7,050 nt of DNA, from NCBI GenBank assembly GCA_027117675.1, contig JAJAYM010000361.1, positions 1 to 7,050 on the forward strand, in the 5' to 3' direction. The notes under the pieces were generated by a model. That model was not told where the DNA came from. It ran no database searches and saw nothing but the letters and a program-made list of their open reading frames with translations. Position 1 is the first letter of the stretch. Every line of letters begins with the position of its first letter. Positions 1-7,050 of the stretch are shown piece by piece. The DNA is from Actinomycetes bacterium (GTDB lineage: Bacteria > Actinomycetota > Actinomycetes > JAHEKZ01). The position numbers and the translations under genes were made by a program.

Positions 1-944
1 GCCTGAGTACGTCCCGCGACGCCGACGGCGACGAGCGCGATGGACCCCATCACCGCAGCCCTCAGCACGCTCGGCTGTGGCCTGGCCAATAGGACAAACC
101 ACACCACGACGACGAGTCCGACCCACACCAGCGCGTAGCCACGCACTCCCGCCCACCGTGCACCGAGCAGTGCTACGCCGACAACAATTGCAACATTGGC
201 GCCAGACACAGCCGTCAGGTGAGCCAATCCACTGTCGCGTAGGTCAGCGGTCAACAGCGGCGGCATCGCACTGGTGTCACCGACCACCAGTGCGGGCAGC
301 AGCCCCTGGGCGTCGGTGCCACTGCCCTCGACGGCCGTCCGCAGTCCGCGGCGCATGGCTTCGGCCCCACGCAACGGCATCGATGGTGCGGAGACTAACG
401 CCGGTGCATCCGAAGCGAACAGGTAGGCAGCGAGTGGACGCGTCTGCGGGGCGGGCCGTAGCGAACCAGTTACCGATACCGTGTCGCCGAACCGGATGTC
501 CTGCCACCCGTCGCCATCTCCGACCACGAGCACTGGCGACCGCACATCCGCGTTGGTGCCGGCGGACGCCACCTGTTCGGCGCGCAGCTCGACCCGCACC
601 TGCAAGCCGTCGCCACCACCAAACGACTGCCGCTGCTCAAACTCAGGATCTGCTGTCACCACACCGGTGATCTCGACGTATCGCTGTTCTGATGCCCACG
701 TCGACACGGGTCCCGCGTCAAGGTGCAGAACGCGCAACGTCACCGACGCCGCGCCGCCGAGGAACAAGGCGATCACGACGAGCGTAAGACCAGAGGTCTT
801 GCGAAATCTGCACGCCACAACGAGTGCCGCGGACAGCGCAATGACGAACCCCAGTCTCGGGGCGATCAGAGGCGCCAGCCAGGCGCCTGACCACAGTGCG
901 AGTGCCGGCAGCGCGAGACGAAGATCGATCAGCTGTTCTCGCAC
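1..944 (-). CDS. comEC: ComEC/Rec2-family DNA uptake channel, N-terminal part (3' end beyond window)
   Basis: The visible 314 codons encode the N-terminal third or so of ComEC, the inner-membrane channel that carries single-stranded DNA into the cell during natural transformation. Translating the minus strand from the GTG at 944-942 gives an open frame to the window edge. Residues about 10-70 hold two to three hydrophobic segments. Residues about 88-190 form a soluble stretch matching the OB-fold-like DUF4131 region. The competence domain starts near residue 215 and carries the family hallmark HLTAVSGANVAIV at 242-254, a membrane segment at about 270-287, and RPQPSVLRAAVM at 288-299. The GTG start shares one base with the comEA stop (TAGTG), which implies translational coupling, and no good Shine-Dalgarno is visible. 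The C-terminal metallo-beta-lactamase-like domain found in many ComEC proteins would lie outside the window. In actinobacteria ComEC is needed for transformation in Micrococcus luteus, but the role in most relatives is unproven. Confidence 0.93.
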   Translation of the reverse strand, partial: MREQLIDLRLALPALALWSGAWLAPLIAPRLGFVIALSAALVVACRFRKTSGLTLVVIALFLGGAASVTLRVLHLDAGPVSTWASEQRYVEITGVVTADPEFEQRQSFGGGDGLQVRVELRAEQVASAGTNADVRSPVLVVGDGDGWQDIRFGDTVSVTGSLRPAPQTRPLAAYLFASDAPALVSAPSMPLRGAEAMRRGLRTAVEGSGTDAQGLLPALVVGDTSAMPPLLTADLRDSGLAHLTAVSGANVAIVVGVALLGARWAGVRGYALVWVGLVVVVWFVLLARPQPSVLRAAVMGSIALVAVGVAGRTQ

Positions 945-1798
945 TACACCCGCACGAGCGGTTCGAGTTCGGCGAAGGTAGCGGGCCCGATACCCGAGAC
1001 GTCCTGCAGCTGCTCAATCGAGGTGAAACCACCGTTCTGGGTTCGCCACTCGACAATGGCAGCGGCCAGCACCGGTCCAATGCCTGGAAGTACGTCGAGC
1101 TCGACTTCGGTGGCGGTGTTGAGATTGACCACGCCGGGCGGCGGCGTTGCGCCAGGTAGCGGGGTCGCCACCGAGCCCGGGTCACCCGCCGACGGTGCAA
1201 CCCCTCGACGAGGTACAACGATCTGCTCGCCGTCGAGCAGCACCTGCGCGAGGTTGAGCGTTCCGGTGTCGGCCGTCGGTCGGACACCCCCGGCCGCCTC
1301 GATCGCGTCGACGACTCGCGTTCCGCTGGCCAACTCAACCACTCCCGGACGTCGCACCGCGCCACCGACGTCGACGATGACTACCTCCGACGTTGACGCC
1401 GACGGCGATGGCTGCTCAAGGACGCTCTGACCGGGCCCCTTCGTCCGGTCAGAAGCGGCGACCGGGGCGGCGTCCCCCCGCGGCCAGCCGGCGATGACCA
1501 CCACGAGTGCTCCCACCAAGGCAGCTAGTGCCAACGAGACGAGCCCGCGCACCGCACCGCCGTCGAGCCGCCAGACAGGTCTTTGGCGCTCGGGAAGGGC
1601 GTGCCGGCCCGATGCCGACGCAATGGCGCCCCAAGAAGCGGCGTCGCCGGGCGCGGAGGCCGCTGGGATGCGCTCGCTCGTGCCGCGGTTGGCGCGGACC
1701 GGCTCGGCGAGGTCGGTCTCCGTCGGCACCCACCGAGGGGTGATCGACTGGAGTCGGGCGCGTGCTGCCGTGCCGTCGGGGCGTCCTGATCCAAACAT
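944..1798 (-). CDS. comEA: ComEA-family DNA-binding competence protein (SLBB plus helix-hairpin-helix)
   Basis: This 284-residue protein is predicted to be the membrane-anchored receptor that binds double-stranded DNA outside the membrane and hands it to ComEC. Residues 1-83 form a polar, Ala/Arg/Pro-rich cytoplasmic tail. One membrane segment follows at about 84-104 (GLVSLALAALVGALVVVIAGW without its first residues), then a Ser/Pro linker. An SLBB domain spans about 138-196 (VDVGGAVRRPGVVELASGTR, with AAGG and DGEQIVVP later). A second Gly/Pro linker leads to paired helix-hairpin-helix motifs at about 224-284, with VNLNTA, LPGIGPVLAAAIVEWR and VSGIGPATFAELEPLV. Length and domain order fit actinobacterial ComEA. 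The ATG at 1798 has no Shine-Dalgarno, but a TATGGT element lies 6 bp upstream, which suggests a leaderless mRNA. The stop overlaps the comEC start by one base. The function is well supported by the domains; actual competence of this organism is not shown. Confidence 0.94.
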   Translation of the reverse strand: MFGSGRPDGTAARARLQSITPRWVPTETDLAEPVRANRGTSERIPAASAPGDAASWGAIASASGRHALPERQRPVWRLDGGAVRGLVSLALAALVGALVVVIAGWPRGDAAPVAASDRTKGPGQSVLEQPSPSASTSEVVIVDVGGAVRRPGVVELASGTRVVDAIEAAGGVRPTADTGTLNLAQVLLDGEQIVVPRRGVAPSAGDPGSVATPLPGATPPPGVVNLNTATEVELDVLPGIGPVLAAAIVEWRTQNGGFTSIEQLQDVSGIGPATFAELEPLVRV

Positions 1799-1804
1799 GG
1801 CGCG

Positions 1805-1838
1805 ACCATAGGGACGGCGGCGTCCGGACGCCTGTCAA
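1805..1838 (-). promoter_or_regulatory. Candidate comEA promoter (leaderless)
   Basis: On the minus strand TATGGT (1810-1805) fits the TANNNT -10 pattern and ends 6 bp before the comEA ATG, so transcription would begin at or next to the start codon. A perfect TTGACA lies at 1838-1833, inside the short palindrome CCTGTCAACAGG (1831-1842, plus-strand reading). The spacer is 22 bp, longer than the usual 16-19, so the two hexamers may not work together. Leaderless starts preceded only by a -10 element are common in actinobacteria. This is inference from spacing. Confidence 0.35.
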
Positions 1839-1869
1839 CAGGTCCGCAGCTGGGGACAAACCCCCTGCC

Positions 1870-1905
1870 CTGGGCTGGGGATGACCCGACCACACTCCAG
1901 CCCAG
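1870..1905. repeat. 9-bp inverted repeat in the divergent comEA / HExxH-gene region
   Basis: CTGGGCTGG at 1870-1878 is perfectly complementary to CCAGCCCAG at 1897-1905, with an 18-bp spacer. It sits between divergent genes, 72 bp upstream of the comEA ATG and 25 bp upstream of the GTG at 1931, which suits a regulator-binding site or a 5' hairpin. No T-run follows on either strand, so a terminator is unlikely. GC-rich sequence gives such repeats by chance fairly often, so function is uncertain. Confidence 0.4.
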
Positions 1906-1930
1906 CCACCAGTCTGCCGATCTTGACTGG

Positions 1931-2560
1931 GTGCGCCACTGGATCGTGATCGCCCTGGTCGCTGGCTCGGCAGTGGCCACGGTTCGTCATGCCATGGGTC
2001 ACCGTCACACCATCGTGATCCCCGCACTGCTGATCCCGGCGCTGCTGCTGGGCTGGCAGGAGTGGGGATTTCGCGCCGACCAGGACGAGTTCTCCGCCGT
2101 CGCTACGACGATCGCCGACCGTGATGTGCGAATCGAATGTCAGAGGTTTACCGGCGCACTCCTCGATCCGACCGCCGAGGCAGGGTACGTGGCCTTCAAC
2201 GCCGACGGAACACCCACCGACACTGGCCGCCTCGAACGGGATGCGTGCAATGACCTGCGCGACTACCTGCACGGCGACAAAGCCGATCCCAGCATCGAAC
2301 AGGTCGTTGCCGTGCAGGTGCTGACCCACGAGTCGTACCACCTCGCCGGCATCGCCAACGAGGCCGAGACCGAGTGCCTGGCAATCCAGCGGCTCGACGA
2401 CGTTGCCGGGTGGCTGGGCGCCTCACCCGACCAGGCTCGGTCGATGGCGGTGCGCTACTACGACGAGGTTTACCCTCGCATGCCGACCGCGTACCGAAGC
2501 GGTGAGTGCGTCGACCTAGGTGAGATGGACGTCGCACCCGACGACCCCACTTGGCCCTAG
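1931..2560 (+). CDS. Uncharacterised membrane-anchored protein with HExxH zincin-like motif
   Basis: I do not recognise a named family for this 209-residue product. The N-terminus has two hydrophobic stretches, about 4-18 and 28-42, separated by a His/Arg-rich turn, so it is probably a membrane anchor or hairpin. The remaining 165 or so residues are soluble. They contain HESYH at 133-137, followed by LAGIANEAETEC at 138-149. This resembles the HExxH zinc-binding helix of metallopeptidases, with E144, E146 and E148 as possible third ligands. Four cysteines (C70, C106, C149, C193) could form two disulfides if the domain is extracytoplasmic. It is the only plus-strand gene here, divergent from comEA and convergent with degV. 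The GTG start lacks a clear Shine-Dalgarno; the ATG at 1994 (M22) is an alternative that would drop the first hydrophobic stretch. A real gene is likely because the composition is protein-like and the frame fills the gap between neighbours neatly. Peptidase activity is inference. Confidence 0.8.
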   Translation: MRHWIVIALVAGSAVATVRHAMGHRHTIVIPALLIPALLLGWQEWGFRADQDEFSAVATTIADRDVRIECQRFTGALLDPTAEAGYVAFNADGTPTDTGRLERDACNDLRDYLHGDKADPSIEQVVAVQVLTHESYHLAGIANEAETECLAIQRLDDVAGWLGASPDQARSMAVRYYDEVYPRMPTAYRSGECVDLGEMDVAPDDPTWP

Positions 2561-2567
2561 CGCATTG

Positions 2568-3406
2568 TCACCGGGGGCAGACGGCGACCGCAATCATCCC
2601 CGGTCCGACGTGCGCACCCACAACAGCGCCGACTTCACCGACGGTGACGGCGACCGCTCCGCCAGCGCTCTCTTGAATACGCGCCGCCAAAGCGTGAGCG
2701 CGATCAGGGTTGGCCAAGTGCTGCACGGCAACGTCAGCCGCACCATCACCGACGCGTTCCAACGCTAGCTCTTCCAGTCGGGCCAGTGCTCTCGACGTCG
2801 TGCGCACCTTTTCGAGGGGCGTCACGTTGCCGTCCACCAGGTGCAACAACGGCTTCACCGACAGTGCAGAGCCAACGAGCGCCGCTGCCTTGCCGATCCG
2901 CCCACCGCGGCGCAGATACTCGAGAGTGTCGACGTAGAAGAGCACCGACGCCGATGCACTACGAGCCCAGGCAATCTGCTCGACCCGCTCCGCGTCCGCA
3001 CCGGACGCAGCGGCCTGAGCCGCAGCGAGCACCGGAAAACCGAGTCCCATGCCGATCGACCTGCTGTCGACAACTCGAACGGCGACCGAGACTTCTTTGG
3101 CAGCGAGCTCAGCTGACTCGACGGTCGCCGACATCGCCCCGGACAGATGCACCGAGACGATCTCGTCGGCGCCACCGACTGCCAGCCGCTGGTAAACCTC
3201 GATGAACGCTGACGGTGAGGGACGCGACGTAGAGATGGGACGCCACTCGCGCAGCGCGTCGGCAATGTCGGCCGACGAGACCGCCGTCTCGTCGAAGGTC
3301 TCGCCCCCAACGACGACCTGCACCGGCACAACGGTCACATTCGCAGCCACCGCTTGGACCGCCGGTAGATAGGCAGTCGAGTCGGTGACCACCGCGACGA
3401 CGCGGC

Positions 3407-3410
<4 letters not shown>
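2568..3410 (-). CDS. DegV-family fatty-acid-binding protein
   Basis: This 280-residue protein is a full-length DegV/FakB-type protein. Characterised members bind a single fatty acid and, where the FakA kinase is present, present it for phosphorylation to acyl-phosphate so that exogenous fatty acids can enter phospholipid synthesis. Family signatures appear in order: VTDSTAYLP (8-16), ISTSRPSP (59-66) where T61/S62 would contact the carboxylate, VHLSGAMSAT (87-96), DSRSIGMGLGF (115-125), EYLRRGGRIG (164-173), and HVGPGMIAV (267-275) with H267 in the position of the conserved carboxylate-binding histidine. The ATG overlaps the leuS stop as ATGA and has no independent Shine-Dalgarno, which points to translational coupling. 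No FakA/Dak2-type kinase gene is in the window, so the partner is elsewhere or absent. The stop lies 7 bp from the stop of the convergent plus-strand gene. The lipid specificity cannot be read from the sequence. Confidence 0.95.
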
Positions 3411-5980
<2,570 letters not shown>

Positions 5981-5989
5981 ACCCCGGCC

Positions 5990-6020
5990 GCACGATGATC
6001 ACGTCACCTGGTCATCGTGC
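5990..6020. repeat. 9-bp inverted repeat upstream of leuS
   Basis: GCACGATGA at 5990-5998 is perfectly complementary to TCATCGTGC at 6012-6020, with a 13-bp spacer. It lies 10-40 bp upstream of the outermost leuS GTG (5980) and about 73-103 bp upstream of the preferred GTG (5917). Unlike most chance repeats here it is mixed in base composition rather than pure G/C. It could be an operator for a dimeric repressor or a hairpin in a leuS leader. No T-run follows, so it is not a factor-independent terminator for the upstream diguanylate cyclase. Confidence 0.5.
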
Positions 6021-6024
6021 ACAA

Positions 6025-6046
6025 ACGTGGCCGCCGACCACCACGT
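6025..6046. repeat. 6-bp inverted repeat next to the leuS-upstream repeat
   Basis: ACGTGG at 6025-6030 pairs with CCACGT at 6041-6046 across a 10-bp spacer, only 4 bp beyond the larger repeat. Together they make a tandem pair of potential hairpins or two operator-like sites in the 160-bp gap between leuS and the diguanylate cyclase. A 6-bp match alone is weak; the adjacency is what makes it worth recording. I saw nothing else in the rest of this gap: no tRNA, no T-box-like sequence that I could recognise, no clear terminator. Confidence 0.3.
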
Positions 6047-6142
6047 CTACCCCGTTATCGCCACCTCGACCCCCGCAGAGAGACGCGGACCCTCGCAGGA
6101 CGGACTCGCCCCGGGAGGACACCGGCCCGCCCCAAGGTCACC

Positions 6143-7050
6143 TCACGTGTTCGGCTGCTGCTCCTCTTCGGCCGTAGCCGCCGTACGCGGCCGCGGCCCG
6201 CCGCGTCGCAGGGCGCGCCGCAGGTACATCTCTTGATCGGCCTTGCCCAGCAAAGTGTCGAGCGTTCCGGAGTCCCAGGGCGCAAGCATGGCGCCACCCG
6301 CGCACACTTTCGGCTCCCACACGTCCACCGGCACCGGCGGGCTCAGCAGGACGCGTTCGCGCAGCCGCCGCTCGAGTTCCATGGGGCTCATCCCAGGGCC
6401 GGGACCGACGACACAGAACTCGTCGCCGCCCCATCGAGCCACGATGTCGGTCCCACGTGTGATCGTCCGCAGCGCGTCGGCGATGGCGACCACGACGTCG
6501 TCGCCCGCTTCGTGTCCGCAGACCTCGTTGACGTGCCGCAACTGGTCGATGTCGATGTAGACGCAGTGCACGGCGTCCCCCGAACGGCGGGCGTTCTCAA
6601 CGATCTGCTGGCCCATCATCGACAAACCTTGGCGGTTAACCAGCCCGGTGAGCGGGTCACGCACCGATGCCTGGTCGGCGGTGGCTGAGAGCTCGGCGAT
6701 CCGCGCCGACATGCGACGCCTGCTCACCGACGCCATCACGGACGCCGCGGTAACCACGGCGCCGGCGCCAAGCCAGCCGAGCGGCCACTCGGGGAGGTTT
6801 GCTGCCGCGAGCCCGGCCAGCCAGCCGACCCACACGGTGTACCCGGCCGCAACGACCCAGCGCATCGACACCACGCTGGCCCCGACGAGGCCAAGGGCAG
6901 CGAGCACGCCGAGCGACCAGGTGACGTCGTCGGACAACACGAGGCCGACCACACCGCCACCGGCCGGGAGCAGCACCATGCCAACCGCGACGACCTCTGG
7001 AATCGGCAGCCAGTCACGCCACACCCAGGCCGCGATCGACAGCACCGTCA
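6143..7050 (-). CDS. Membrane-bound diguanylate cyclase (GGDEF), 5' end possibly beyond window
   Basis: The product makes the second messenger c-di-GMP from two GTP at the inner membrane. Numbering from the GTG at 7045 (300 residues): about four membrane segments lie at 15-37, 42-58, 62-82 and 87-106, followed by a short helical linker (107-127). The GGDEF domain then runs from about 128 to 282. It has DPLTGLVNRQG (130-140), metal-site YIDID (163-167), N173 and GHEAGDD (177-183), and the active-site motif ARWGGDEF with GGDEF at 206-210. An RGTD at 197-200, five residues before GGDEF, is a complete RxxD inhibitory site, so product feedback is expected. The C-terminus is a charged, Gln/Glu-rich tail. 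No EAL or HD-GYP domain is attached. The frame stays open through the last five bases, so the start may be upstream; the membrane region could then have more segments. The input signal sensed by the membrane part is unknown. Confidence 0.93.
   Translation of the reverse strand, partial: TVLSIAAWVWRDWLPIPEVVAVGMVLLPAGGGVVGLVLSDDVTWSLGVLAALGLVGASVVSMRWVVAAGYTVWVGWLAGLAAANLPEWPLGWLGAGAVVTAASVMASVSRRRMSARIAELSATADQASVRDPLTGLVNRQGLSMMGQQIVENARRSGDAVHCVYIDIDQLRHVNEVCGHEAGDDVVVAIADALRTITRGTDIVARWGGDEFCVVGPGPGMSPMELERRLRERVLLSPPVPVDVWEPKVCAGGAMLAPWDSGTLDTLLGKADQEMYLRRALRRGGPRPRTAATAEEEQQPNT

Noticed and set aside
77..981. Two long plus-strand open frames (77-670 and 481-981) opposite comEC
   Set aside because: They are antisense to a clear ComEC coding frame with family motifs, and their translations are Arg/Pro/Ser/Thr-rich low-complexity sequence typical of shadow frames in GC-rich DNA.
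718..1365. Minus-strand open frame of 215 codons spanning comEA and comEC
   Set aside because: It is an alternative frame over the comEA 3' end and comEC 5' end; its product is Arg/Ser-rich without recognisable motifs, while the other frames give intact ComEA and ComEC.
1841..1865. GGGG-ACAAA-CCCC mini hairpin in the comEA upstream region
   Set aside because: Four pairs with a five-base loop is too short to support as a functional element in GC-rich DNA.
1835..2341. Minus-strand open frame of 168 codons antisense to the HExxH gene
   Set aside because: It overlaps both the divergent promoter region and the plus-strand gene. The plus-strand frame has coherent membrane segments and an HExxH motif, whereas this one shows no recognisable domain.
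6100..6142. Possible terminator after the diguanylate cyclase
   Set aside because: The stretch is G/C-rich with short self-complementary pieces, but there is no stable stem with a following T-run on the minus strand.
5981..6142. T-box riboswitch for leuS
   Set aside because: I looked for a long leader with a T-box-like conserved bulge and found none; the gap is also short for a full T-box element.
6017..6688. Plus-strand open frame of 223 codons opposite the diguanylate cyclase
   Set aside because: It is antisense to an unmistakable GGDEF domain and the product lacks any recognised motif.

Overview
The window reads as ordinary chromosome from a high-GC Gram-positive bacterium (Actinomycetota). 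This rests on the GC-rich codon use, GTG starts, weak Shine-Dalgarno sequences, tight stop/start overlaps, and the gene set comEA-comEC, degV and leuS. A genus cannot be named from the sequence alone. No mobile element, tRNA, rRNA, CRISPR array or horizontally acquired segment was seen.

Layout, left to right. (1) 1-944, minus: the 5' part of comEC, cut by the window edge. (2) 944-1798, minus: comEA, whose stop codon shares one base with the comEC GTG start, so the pair forms a DNA-uptake operon. (3) 1799-1930: a 132-bp divergent intergenic region with a candidate leaderless promoter for comEA and a 9-bp inverted repeat. (4) 1931-2560, plus: the only plus-strand gene, an unrecognised small membrane-anchored protein with an HExxH zinc-protease-like motif and four cysteines. 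(5) 2568-3410, minus: a DegV-family fatty-acid-binding protein that converges on the previous gene with 7 bp between the stops. (6) 3407 to about 5917 (open frame to 5980), minus: leuS, leucyl-tRNA synthetase, overlapping degV by ATGA. (7) About 5918-6142: an intergenic leader with two inverted repeats upstream of leuS. (8) 6143-7050, minus: a membrane-bound diguanylate cyclase with intact GGDEF and RxxD sites, whose 5' end may lie beyond the window.

Transcription units inferred: leuS-degV (coupled), comEA-comEC (coupled), the HExxH gene alone, and the diguanylate cyclase as the end of a unit entering from the right. Four jobs meet here: translation (leuS), fatty-acid handling (degV), DNA uptake (comEA/comEC) and c-di-GMP signalling. 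To my knowledge, degV next to comEA/comEC is a common actinobacterial arrangement. The least explained items are the HExxH protein and the inverted repeats in the two intergenic regions. I see no strong evidence of a wholly new multi-gene system.
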